Source: Bacteroidota bacterium
Lineage (GTDB): Bacteria; Bacteroidota; Bacteroidia; Chitinophagales; Chitinophagaceae
Length of the DNA: 64,000 nucleotides
Direction: 5' to 3'
Assembly: GCA_023437225.1 (NCBI GenBank)
Contig: JAEZGS010000010.1
Location: 1-64,000 of the forward strand
In this document: one piece after another, positions 5,915 to 12,572 of the stretch
Layout: the number at the start of each line of letters is the position of its first letter
How positions within the stretch are numbered: position 1 is the first letter of the stretch
Program-made: the position numbers and the translations under genes
Notes under the pieces: generated by a model
Seen by the model: only the letters and a program-made list of their open reading frames with translations
Told to the model about the DNA's origin: nothing
Database searches by the model: none

Positions 5915-5922
5915 TAACTTTT
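5915..5922 (+). promoter_or_regulatory. -7-like promoter element of cassette 9, leaderless spacing
   Basis: TAACTTTT is one base off TAnnTTTG and stands five bases before the ATG, the same geometry as in the other DUF433 cassette (4666-4673). Confidence 0.4.
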
Positions 5923-5927
5923 AAATA

Positions 5928-6167
5928 ATGGATATCAAAAACCTAATATCGATAGACGACTCGGTACTGGGAGGCCAACCTGTGTTTCATGGTACTCGCG
6001 TATCTATTGATACACTTTTTGATCATTTAGAGTCCGGCTTTTCATTAGAGGACTTCTTAGAAGACTTTCCAAGCGTGTCACGTGAGCAAGCTGTCGCTGT
6101 TCTGGAAGTTGCGAATCGTCTGCTTCATTCTAAAGATATTGTCAAGCTCTATGAAACTGATGCTTGA
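5928..6167 (+). CDS. Orphan DUF433-family antitoxin
   Basis: 79 residues with the DUF433 plan: ISIDDSVLGGQPVFHGTRVS, IDTLFDHLESGFSLEDFLED, FPSVSREQAVAVLE. It is a diverged paralogue of the antitoxin at 4679-4909. No DUF5615 toxin follows; instead the DNA jumps within about 20 bases to the right half of a degraded attC. A deletion therefore appears to have removed the toxin gene and the left half of the attC. A longer frame overlapping the end of this gene (6082-6441) has no family resemblance and is rejected. Confidence 0.82.
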   Translation: MDIKNLISIDDSVLGGQPVFHGTRVSIDTLFDHLESGFSLEDFLEDFPSVSREQAVAVLEVANRLLHSKDIVKLYETDA

Positions 6168-6184
6168 CGAAAATCAAACTAAAG

Positions 6185-6231
6185 TCATTCATTCGTTTAC
6201 CGGTCTTCGGCAAGTATCTCACCTTATAAGC
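6185..6231 (+). repeat. Right half of a degraded attC site
   Basis: CATTCATTCG, then TTTACCGGTCTTCGGCAAG, then TCTCACCTTATAAGC parallels the right half of site 8 (CATTCATTAA, TTTTACCGGCCTTCGGCAAG, CCTCGCACCGTTGTGC). The left half and the GTT core are lost, so the site should be inactive. It marks the right end of the intact array. Confidence 0.7.
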
Positions 6232-6732
6232 CATGGCGGAGTGGCTTTTCGTGTATTTGATACGTCGAATGTCGACACAGTTCAACAGCAAACAAATGAT
6301 GCTGTTCCACTCGGCCGATTTTCTCCTTTGCCAAAATTGATCCCCATTGCATCTTACTACAAAGGTTTGCTACTAAAGCATGGCGGCGAAATAAAGTTTG
6401 GCCATGAGCTTGCATTGCAGCAATTCCAGCATGACGAGTGATGCCAGCTTATTAGTCCTTATCTTCAGCATTAAAATAAATCTGAGCTTCGGTCTAGGGC
6501 TGGACGTTGAATGAACGCTGCCTAAACATTAAGCGCTATTCGTTATACGTCACTTTGGACAACCAGGATTAATAATGCTAAATGAAGCACATAGATACTC
6601 TGGGCTTATAATCGGTCGCAGAACTAAGTAACATCATACACCCGCCCTCACCGGTCTTACACCGCAGTTCACCATACTACCTTGTGCATAAAGTTGTAAA
6701 TTCAGTATTGAAGTAACAACCAAAACTCCTTT
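6232..6732 (+). other. Gene-free stretch with a possible second relic half-site
   Basis: No credible gene. The segment 6649-6670 (CACCGGTCTT, then ACACCGCAGTT) looks like an attC right half with an internal 12-base loss, and TAACATCAT just before it corresponds to the usual TAACATTGT centre. The 32 bases at 6671-6702 are nearly identical to those following another relic site at 12383-12415, including TGCATAAAGTTGTAAATT. This is probably an eroded cassette start. Otherwise nothing is seen. Confidence 0.45.
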
Positions 6733-8112
6733 ATGCGTACAATTCTCATCTTTCTTTTTCTCCCCTTATTTTCTTCCTCCCAAAGCAAATTTATTCCCAT
6801 GGTGGATAGCTTGATGACAGCTCAGGCACAAATAAGAGAATTTAATGGTAATGTGTTGATTGCTCAGTCAGGAAAGATTTTATACCAAAAGTCTTTTGGT
6901 TACCGAAACTATGAGCAGAAGCAACTTCTTGACAGCAATTCGGTTTTTGAGCTGGCATCTGTTTCGAAACAATTTACAGCCATGGGCATTTTACTGCTCA
7001 AAGAGCAGGGGAAGCTGCGCCTGAATGATTCACTCAGAAAATTTTTTCCCCAATTGCCTTATGCCAACGTAACCATTCACCAAATGCTGGTACATACGTC
7101 GGGACTGCCGGATTATTTCAAAGTCATAGGAGCAAAATGGGATCATTCAAAGGTTGCCTTCAACAATGATATGATTCGCCTTCTGGCGGCCGAGAAAACG
7201 CCCGCACGATTCGAGGCGGGGACTAAATGGGAGTATTCAAATACTGCTTACGCCTTGCTTGCTTCCATCATTGAGCAGGTTTCCGGAACTACTTACAATA
7301 ATTTTCTGCAGGAACAGGTTTTCAAGCAATTAGGCATGACCAGTACACGTGTTTATAACACCAGGAGGTCTTCTACGGAAACGATCCCAAACTATGCTTA
7401 TGGTCATGTTTATTCAGAGAGCTTGAAGCAGTATTTTATTCCTGATAGCATTGAACAATATAGGTTCGTCTATTATCTGGATGGCATAACTGGTGATGGA
7501 ACAGTCAATTCTACAACAAGTGATCTTTTAAAATGGGATAGGGCATTAAAAAGCAACAGGCTGTTGCCGGAAATTACACAGAAAGAAATGTTTTCTTCAC
7601 TTGCGTTGGCAGACACTGTTGCCGGTACGGGATACGGATACGGGGTGGTTGTTCAAAAATCGAAGTTTGGCAATTCGCTGTTCCATTCGGGCGGATGGCC
7701 TGGTTATGTAACAATGCTGCATAGAGATGTTGAAGACGATATCACGATTATTGTTCTGTCAAATAATAACTCGAATTCTCCGGCTATTGCAACTCAACTG
7801 TCTTTCATTATGCACGACGAGCCGGTCATCCTTCCCTATGTTCACAAGGAAGTGGCAATTGACACGAGTATTTTGGATAATTATGTTGGAAAGTATCGAG
7901 GTGCTAATGTTATTCAGCTTGTAAAGGAGAATGGAAAGCTTTACAAAAAAGGCGTGCAGAATCTGGAACTAAAACCAGAATCAGACAGGAAATTCTTTTT
8001 TAATGATAGAACTGACAGGCAGATCGAATTTGTGTTGAACGAAAGCGGAAAGCCTGAACATGCTTACCTCATCAACAATGGCATCAAGACAGAACTGAAC
8101 AAAGTCGATTAA
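6733..8112 (+). CDS. Exported serine hydrolase, class C beta-lactamase / esterase family
   Basis: 459 residues with a short N-terminal signal peptide (LIFLFLPLFSSSQS). The beta-lactamase fold runs to about residue 350: nucleophile motif SVSK (Ser76, Lys79), YSN (168-170) and HSGG starting at His318, the equivalent of the KTG box. Members hydrolyse esters, D-amino-acid peptides or act as penicillin-binding-like enzymes; most environmental ones are not resistance enzymes. A C-terminal lipocalin-like beta region (about 375-459, beginning LDNYVGKYRG) is typical of Bacteroidota members. It begins a run of four exported-protein genes. Confidence 0.9.
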   Translation: MRTILIFLFLPLFSSSQSKFIPMVDSLMTAQAQIREFNGNVLIAQSGKILYQKSFGYRNYEQKQLLDSNSVFELASVSKQFTAMGILLLKEQGKLRLNDSLRKFFPQLPYANVTIHQMLVHTSGLPDYFKVIGAKWDHSKVAFNNDMIRLLAAEKTPARFEAGTKWEYSNTAYALLASIIEQVSGTTYNNFLQEQVFKQLGMTSTRVYNTRRSSTETIPNYAYGHVYSESLKQYFIPDSIEQYRFVYYLDGITGDGTVNSTTSDLLKWDRALKSNRLLPEITQKEMFSSLALADTVAGTGYGYGVVVQKSKFGNSLFHSGGWPGYVTMLHRDVEDDITIIVLSNNNSNSPAIATQLSFIMHDEPVILPYVHKEVAIDTSILDNYVGKYRGANVIQLVKENGKLYKKGVQNLELKPESDRKFFFNDRTDRQIEFVLNESGKPEHAYLINNGIKTELNKVD

Positions 8113-8141
8113 CCAGGTATACAATCTTGAACATTGAATAT

Positions 8142-8594
8142 ATGACACGATTTCTTCTGCTTCTGACAACTTTAATGGTGCTGTCGCATCCGGCAAGTGC
8201 TCAAAGGGTTCAGGATATTCAGCAGACGCTTCTTGATTTCAATAGCGCGGTCACAAATAAGGACATAGAAAAAGCATCCTCAGTATTCGATAATGACAGC
8301 AATGTGATTCTTGCTGGTTCGGGAAAAGATGAATTGCATAAGGGCAATGTAGCAATTAGAAAATTTTTAGAGAGGTTTTTTTCCCAACCCTTTCGCGTCT
8401 CCTGGAACATGAGCAACATGAGCGTTAACCAAAACAATAAGACTGCATGGGCGTTTGTTGATGGAACAGCTACGATTCAGTACGACAACGGTCAGGTAGC
8501 AAACATGCCTTACCGAATAACTGTGGTAATGGTGAAAAAAGGTAAAATATGGAAATGGAAATTATTTAATGGCTCAGTTCCAGAATTGAATTGA
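8142..8594 (+). CDS. Exported NTF2/SnoaL-like protein
   Basis: 150 residues from ATG 8142; a TTG five codons earlier is possible but the signal peptide (TRFLLLLTTLMVLSHPASAQ) begins properly at the ATG. The mature part has the alpha-plus-beta cone layout of DUF4440/SnoaL proteins: a first helix IQQTLLDFNSAVTNKDIEKA, then VFDNDSNVILAGSG, and paired strands ending in KGKIWKWKLFNGS. Function unknown; such proteins bind small ligands or act as simple isomerases. It follows the serine hydrolase by 29 bases and may be co-transcribed. Confidence 0.75.
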   Translation: MTRFLLLLTTLMVLSHPASAQRVQDIQQTLLDFNSAVTNKDIEKASSVFDNDSNVILAGSGKDELHKGNVAIRKFLERFFSQPFRVSWNMSNMSVNQNNKTAWAFVDGTATIQYDNGQVANMPYRITVVMVKKGKIWKWKLFNGSVPELN

Positions 8595-8656
8595 TTAAGA
8601 GTGCCTAAAAAATGTCCAACCTTTCCAAAGCTGATAAACATTACCTGCAAGCTAAA

Positions 8657-9598
8657 ATGAGTGTCATGATTAAAGTCGCGTTTGTCTTAACTCTGCTTTT
8701 GATATTTCAATTTGCGCATGGCCAAAAGGTTGAAACCGTCTATTTAAATTCTAAAGACAGTGCATCTAACCTGTACGTTGTAATTTTTCCTCCCAAACTT
8801 CCGTATAAAGGTTTTGCATTCTTAATACCCGGTATGTTTCAAAAAGCAAAGGATGTTTTAGTGGAAACCAATTTGCCGTATTATGCTGCACAACAGGGTA
8901 TTCTAACCATCATTCCGACATTCAAGACCGGTGTGTCTTCTTTTGGTTTTGACACCGCAACGCAAGCTTCCTTTCTTCAACTTCTCGGGCATGTGACCAC
9001 AACCTATAAATTGAAAGATCTGAGATTTTTTGTTGGGGGATTTTCAATCGGTGGTACCTGCGCTATAAAGTACGCTGAGCTCGCACTTACTAACAATTAT
9101 CCTTTTAAACCATCAGCAGTGTTTGCAATAGATTCACCCCTTGATTTTGAAAGGATGTATAAGGGTATGTCACGCGAAATCAAACTTGCGAACAGCAGCG
9201 AAGAATTTTTGGCTGAAAGCAACTATATATTAAAAAAATGCAGAACAGAATTTGGTGGAACTCCCTTTGATAATTTATCTGCCTATCATGAAAAATCGCC
9301 GTACTCATTTAATGATACAACTCAAAATGCTATCAAGTCACTTATTAATGTGCCTATCCGCCTATATACAGAACCAGATATCGCCTGGTGGATTGACCTG
9401 GGTGTTGACTATTCATTAATGAATTCTTTTGATTTGGCCGCTATGACCAATGAGTTAAAAAGAATGGGTAATAAGAAAGTGGAACTGATGATAACAAGTA
9501 ACAAAGGGTATCGAAAAGGGGATAATCAGCGCAATCCTCACTCCTGGAGCATAGTTGAACCGGTTGACCTTACAACCTGGTTGTTAGCTCAAGAGTGA
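8657..9598 (+). CDS. Exported alpha/beta hydrolase
   Basis: 313 residues from ATG 8657, chosen because the signal peptide (IKVAFVLTLLLIFQFAHG) starts there; an upstream ATG at 8612 adds 15 hydrophilic residues. The nucleophile elbow GFSIGG, in the segment FFVGGFSIGGTCAIKYAEL, and a preceding FLIPGMFQKAKD oxyanion strand indicate an alpha/beta hydrolase. A late HSWSIVEP supplies a possible catalytic His. The substrate is unknown. Located 62 bases downstream of the NTF2-like gene. Confidence 0.75.
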   Translation: MSVMIKVAFVLTLLLIFQFAHGQKVETVYLNSKDSASNLYVVIFPPKLPYKGFAFLIPGMFQKAKDVLVETNLPYYAAQQGILTIIPTFKTGVSSFGFDTATQASFLQLLGHVTTTYKLKDLRFFVGGFSIGGTCAIKYAELALTNNYPFKPSAVFAIDSPLDFERMYKGMSREIKLANSSEEFLAESNYILKKCRTEFGGTPFDNLSAYHEKSPYSFNDTTQNAIKSLINVPIRLYTEPDIAWWIDLGVDYSLMNSFDLAAMTNELKRMGNKKVELMITSNKGYRKGDNQRNPHSWSIVEPVDLTTWLLAQE

Positions 9599-9648
9599 AA
9601 ATAGCTGATTCTAAAATATTTAATTGCTAATGTAACAGGTGGCTTCAG

Positions 9649-11058
9649 ATGAGAAAGGAATGCCTGCTTTTAATATTATTATTGACTTGCCTGAACTGCT
9701 TTGTAAGAAGCCAGGTCATACCCGATTCGATCTTGGATCGATATGCAACATCATCAACAGATTCAGGGAAGGGTAAACTCCTGTACAATTATGTGAGGTT
9801 TTCCATGCCTGGTACTGCCACAGAAAAGTTGACTGTCCTAACCAGGCAACTGGCCTTTTTCAAAAATAACAACGATGTTACGGGAATCAATTATAGCTAT
9901 ATCCTCATCGGCGCGTTGGCGTGGAGATCGGGTGAAAATAGCCTGGGGCTAAAGTTCGCGTTGTCGGCCCTCAGGCACTTTGAATCAGTAGACGATACTA
10001 CGGGCATATTACTGGCATTAATTGAGATCGGCAACAGCATTGCCACTTCGCAGGATCCTCAGCAGGGACTTTATTATTTTAAGAAAGGGCTATCCATTGC
10101 AAAGCATTACAACGACAAAGTACTATATTCCTCATTCCTGAACAATACAGCGGATTATTACATTCGAGTGAACCGTCCCGACTCTGCGTTTAATTACATT
10201 CAGGATGCTGTTAAAATAAATTATGAGCTGGGTAATGATATCCTGTTGTGTGCATCAATTGGTACTTTAGGAGATGTTTATTTAGCGAAAGAGGAACATG
10301 AAATCGCAAGACCTTTCCTTAAAAAGAGCATCGATTATTGTAAAGCAGTATCTTCTTCTTATAATACCGCGTTTGAATTAGGTAAGTTATCGTACTCTTT
10401 CTTTCAAACAGGTGAATACGATAGTGCAATCGTGTATGCTCGTCAGACGCTATTGTATGCTCCGGCGGATGACAAGAGTGATATAATGAAGGCTTATGAA
10501 ACATTGTACGAGTGTTTCGAGAAACTGGGTAAGCAGGATAGCGCCTTCAGGTATTTCCGGCTTTCGAGGGTCACGCGCGATTCACTGTATACAATAGAGA
10601 AGTCACGAACCATACAGTTCATGCATTTCCAGGAACATATCCGTCAACAAGACCTGGCGATCGAAATGAAAAAAGCGGAGGAAAATCGCCGGCAGAATAT
10701 CCAGTACGCACTGGTGGGGGTAGGCATTATGACGCTAATTATCCTCTATTTACTACTCAGCCGCAGCTTCATTACAAATTTTCGTGTGATAGAATTTTTA
10801 GGGGCGTTGACCTTACTGCTCGTGTTTGAATTTTTCAACCTGTTGCTCCACCCATTCTTAGAGAAAGTCACCCATCATTCACCGCTATTGATGTTGTTAG
10901 CACTGGTCTGCATCGCGTCAATTCTTGTGCCCCTGCACCATAGGTTAGAGAAATGGGCACTCAATAAATTGGTCGAGAACAATAAAAAAGTGCGATTGGC
11001 GGCGGCAAAGAAAACGATCGAGAAATTGGAAAAACCGCACGATAATGACCGACATTGA
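9649..11058 (+). CDS. TPR-containing membrane protein (sensor-like)
   Basis: 469 residues: signal peptide to about residue 22 (ending FVRSQ), a helical tetratricopeptide region from about 60 to 335 with repeats such as LEIGNSIATSQDPQQGLYYF and LGDVYLAKEEHEIARPFLKK, then a coiled-coil stretch, three hydrophobic segments at about 350-420 and a short basic coiled tail. This layout resembles the sensory part of Bacteroidota TPR histidine kinases, but no kinase or DNA-binding domain follows. The role is unknown; it may scaffold or sense in the periplasm. Confidence 0.75.
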   Translation: MRKECLLLILLLTCLNCFVRSQVIPDSILDRYATSSTDSGKGKLLYNYVRFSMPGTATEKLTVLTRQLAFFKNNNDVTGINYSYILIGALAWRSGENSLGLKFALSALRHFESVDDTTGILLALIEIGNSIATSQDPQQGLYYFKKGLSIAKHYNDKVLYSSFLNNTADYYIRVNRPDSAFNYIQDAVKINYELGNDILLCASIGTLGDVYLAKEEHEIARPFLKKSIDYCKAVSSSYNTAFELGKLSYSFFQTGEYDSAIVYARQTLLYAPADDKSDIMKAYETLYECFEKLGKQDSAFRYFRLSRVTRDSLYTIEKSRTIQFMHFQEHIRQQDLAIEMKKAEENRRQNIQYALVGVGIMTLIILYLLLSRSFITNFRVIEFLGALTLLLVFEFFNLLLHPFLEKVTHHSPLLMLLALVCIASILVPLHHRLEKWALNKLVENNKKVRLAAAKKTIEKLEKPHDNDRH

Positions 11059-11182
11059 GAGCTATTGCGGGGAAGTTATTTGGGGTGTCTGCATTAAATG
11101 GGAAGAAATGCTCTTTAGAGCGATATATTGCGGCCGCATCGATCACCTGATTTTCGAGTTTATCCGAGATGCTACACCTTAA
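11045..11182 (+). other. Intergenic stretch with a 45-codon frame, not supported as a gene
   Basis: A short frame starting at ATG 11045 overlaps the end of the TPR gene and ends at TAA 11180-11182. It has no recognisable motif, an unusual Cys/Trp content and no promoter. It directly abuts an amidohydrolase fragment. Probably decayed DNA. Confidence 0.3.
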
Positions 11183-11326
11183 ACCATTATCAGCAACCAA
11201 ATGATCTGGGATGATGCTATTAAAATTTCTATTGCCAACATTGAATCTGCTGCCTTTCTAACGAAACAACAAAAAGAAGACATTTTCTATAACAATGCTA
11301 AATCCTTTTTTAGCATAAAAGAATAG
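11183..11326 (+). pseudogene. C-terminal fragment of an amidohydrolase-family enzyme
   Basis: The 47 codons before TAG 11324-11326 read as the end of a PF04909-type amidohydrolase: IWDDAIKISIANIESAAFLT, then KQQKEDIFYNNAKSFF. The pattern of an Asn-Ile-Glu helix, a KEDIFYNNA helix and Phe is characteristic of the last two helices. A stop codon lies directly upstream in frame and there is no start, so the rest of the gene is gone. It lies next to an eroded attC site, so it may be the 3' end of lost cargo. Confidence 0.6.
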
Positions 11327-11330
11327 CTGC

Positions 11331-11381
11331 TACTAACAAAAGCCTGTTCACGGGCACACGCAAGCGTTGCACCGCTATTGC
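11331..11381 (+). repeat. Shortened, degraded attC-like site
   Basis: TACTAACAAAAGCCTG at the left parallels the usual CTAACAAAGGCTTG, and GCAAGCGTTGCACCGCTATT at the right parallels GCAAGCCTCGCACCGTTAT. The middle 35-40 bases are missing and the core reads GCTATTG instead of GTTATGC. It lies between the amidohydrolase fragment and a small membrane-protein gene. Confidence 0.5.
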
Positions 11382-11464
11382 GAGTACTTTGGGATAGATA
11401 AAATTCATCGTTACAAGATAGATTGTTAGATTCAGCTATGTATACAATAAACTAACAAAATAGC

Positions 11465-11806
11465 ATGCCTACTGTATCTTCGAAGTACCCATATCTTCTG
11501 GCGTTACTTTACGGAGTGATTCCTTTTTTTATTTCTGATTTGGTTTCCCAGCCGTTTTCTCTTGGAATTTTTTACCTTTTAGGAGGTATGTTGTTTGGCT
11601 TGATTTGGCCAGGAGCATCCTGGCGATGGGGCTTGTGGATTACTGGACCGATGATAGCTTTTTTGTTTTTGAGTGTAGTTTTCGCTGGTCAGTTGGAAGT
11701 ATTTTTCAAAAAGGATTTGCCTCTATTGCTGCTCAGTATAGCAGTTGCCTGCGTCGGGAGTTTTGTCGCGGCGTGGTTCAAAAGGAGACGCAGGGCCGGC
11801 CGCTAA
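11465..11806 (+). CDS. Small integral membrane protein, possible old cassette cargo
   Basis: 113 residues with four hydrophobic segments (about 9-27, 32-48, 56-75, 83-103) and a basic end KRRRRAGR. I do not recognise the family. It lies between a degraded attC (11331-11381) and a short stretch CCGCTAACAGTTATG directly overlapping its end, which resembles attC core bases without arms. This makes it a likely leftover cassette gene similar in style to the membrane protein at 1009-1389. Confidence 0.6.
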   Translation: MPTVSSKYPYLLALLYGVIPFFISDLVSQPFSLGIFYLLGGMLFGLIWPGASWRWGLWITGPMIAFLFLSVVFAGQLEVFFKKDLPLLLLSIAVACVGSFVAAWFKRRRRAGR

Positions 11807-11876
11807 CAGTTATGTTTTTTTAATAGTGGCTCATAAGCATTGTTGTATTGATAAATAAACGCCACACACAAATTCA

Positions 11877-11963
11877 ATGAGAGCTGTTACCTTGTTATTA
11901 ATTGTTGTTTGTGTCTTATTCCTTGGTTGCAACGCAACATCGGAAACTCAAAGCAAGTCGTAA
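11877..11963 (+). CDS. Very short putative lipoprotein (28 residues), perhaps truncated
   Basis: Starts at ATG 11877 and reads a signal with lipobox LFLGC at Cys18, followed by only ten residues before TAA. The signal sequence is convincing but the mature part is almost absent. It is either a truncated lipoprotein gene or a very small lipopeptide. No homologue is recognised. Confidence 0.4.
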   Translation: MRAVTLLLIVVCVLFLGCNATSETQSKS

Positions 11964-12109
11964 CGGGAATATCCTCTGCCAGATGCCAGCAGGGTACAAA
12001 AGACTATACTTAAATGAGAAGCAATATTATATATTGTGAGAGTGAAGGGGAGTATACATTCATTTGATACAGAGTTTGTACAACTACAATAAACGAAACA
12101 AATAAGTTT

Positions 12110-12274
12110 ATGACGTATCCATTCATACCTATCGGACTCATAGCAATATTTATTGTTTATGTCTTATACCTTATATTAATTAAGAAGGACAAAAAACCAG
12201 TCAAGGCAGTTTTACCATTTGGACTTGTCTTTATTGCAATCTGGATAGTGATATATTATTTCTTGCTTAAATAA
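12110..12274 (+). CDS. Small two-segment membrane protein (54 residues)
   Basis: ATG 12110 to TAA 12272-12274. Two hydrophobic helices (about residues 5-24 and 34-53) are joined by a basic loop KKDKKPVK. This is a well-formed hairpin membrane protein although short and without known relatives. It ends 28 bases before a degraded attC (12303-12385) and on the same strand, exactly where a cassette gene would be. Confidence 0.5.
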   Translation: MTYPFIPIGLIAIFIVYVLYLILIKKDKKPVKAVLPFGLVFIAIWIVIYYFLLK

Positions 12275-12302
12275 TCATGATCGGCTTGATAAATGCGCAA
12301 GT

Positions 12303-12385
12303 CGATAACAAGTATTCTTTTCAGCCGGGAGCTATCCAGTGTAACAATTATCCACCCTCCTTTAGCAAGTCTCCCACCGTACGCC
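12303..12385 (+). repeat. Degraded attC site
   Basis: CGATAAC at the left, CAGCCGGGAGCTATCCAGTG in the middle and AGCAAGTCTCCCACCGTACG at the right align along the full length with site 4 or 7 (AAGCCGGGAGCCATCCTGTG, GGCAAGCCTCGCACCGTTA). The right core reads GTACGCC. It stands about 6 kb to the right of the intact array. Confidence 0.7.
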
Positions 12386-12418
12386 ATGCTATCTTTTGCA
12401 TAAAGTTGTAAATTTAAA

Positions 12419-12517
12419 AGGGAAGGCTGCAAGCCTTTGAGCAACACGGGACGGCAAAATCCTTCTATGAAATCTGCAACGTACCCCAGCCTTCCGCAAA
12501 CGGCACATCGTTCATAG
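12419..12517 (+). repeat. Second degraded attC-like site
   Basis: AAGGCTGCAAGCCTTTGAGC at the left resembles the left arm of sites 1 and 2 (GGCTTGCTGCAAGCCTGGAGC), and CAGCCTTCCGCAAACGGCAC with ATCGTTCATAG resembles the right arm (CGGCCTTCGGCAAGCCTCGCACCGTTATG). Only about 33 bases separate it from the previous relic, so the cassette between them has been lost. The match is weaker than for 12303-12385. Confidence 0.45.
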
Positions 12518-12572
12518 TGATGCGAAGATCACGAGTCATTTAGAAACTCAATAGCTTAAACTACTTAAACAC

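Larger units (their letters stand above)
1..6231 (+). mobile_element. Integron-type gene cassette array (attC array; no integrase in view)
   Basis: Nine attC-like imperfect palindromes separate short cassettes whose genes all read on the + strand, each cassette having its attC at the 3' end. Cassette starts (GTTATGCGG, GTTAGCAAAC, GTTAGCTGC, GTTGTGCGC and others) are perfectly or nearly complementary to the left edge of the attC at the end of the same cassette (CCGCATAAC, GTTTGCTAAC, GCAGCTAAC, GCGCACAAC). This is what cutting between G and TT in the R' core (GTTRRRY) and circularising produces. Cassette content is dominated by toxin-antitoxin pairs, as in sedentary chromosomal integrons. The array enters from the left edge and fades out in a half-site at 6185-6231. 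No IntI-type integrase is present, so within the window it is a CALIN (attC cluster lacking an integrase); by polarity intI/attI, if they exist, lie upstream of base 1. Confidence 0.85.

Noticed and set aside
6082..6441. 119-codon frame overlapping the DUF433 gene
   Set aside because: It begins inside the DUF433 gene in another frame and crosses the relic attC. It has no family resemblance.
6733..8112. Serine hydrolase as a clinical-type beta-lactamase
   Set aside because: It has the class C fold motifs, but length, the extra C-terminal domain and environmental context match esterase/peptidase relatives. Nothing shows beta-lactam hydrolysis.
11045..11182. 45-codon frame as a gene
   Set aside because: No motif, no promoter and overlap with the TPR gene end; it lies in decayed DNA.
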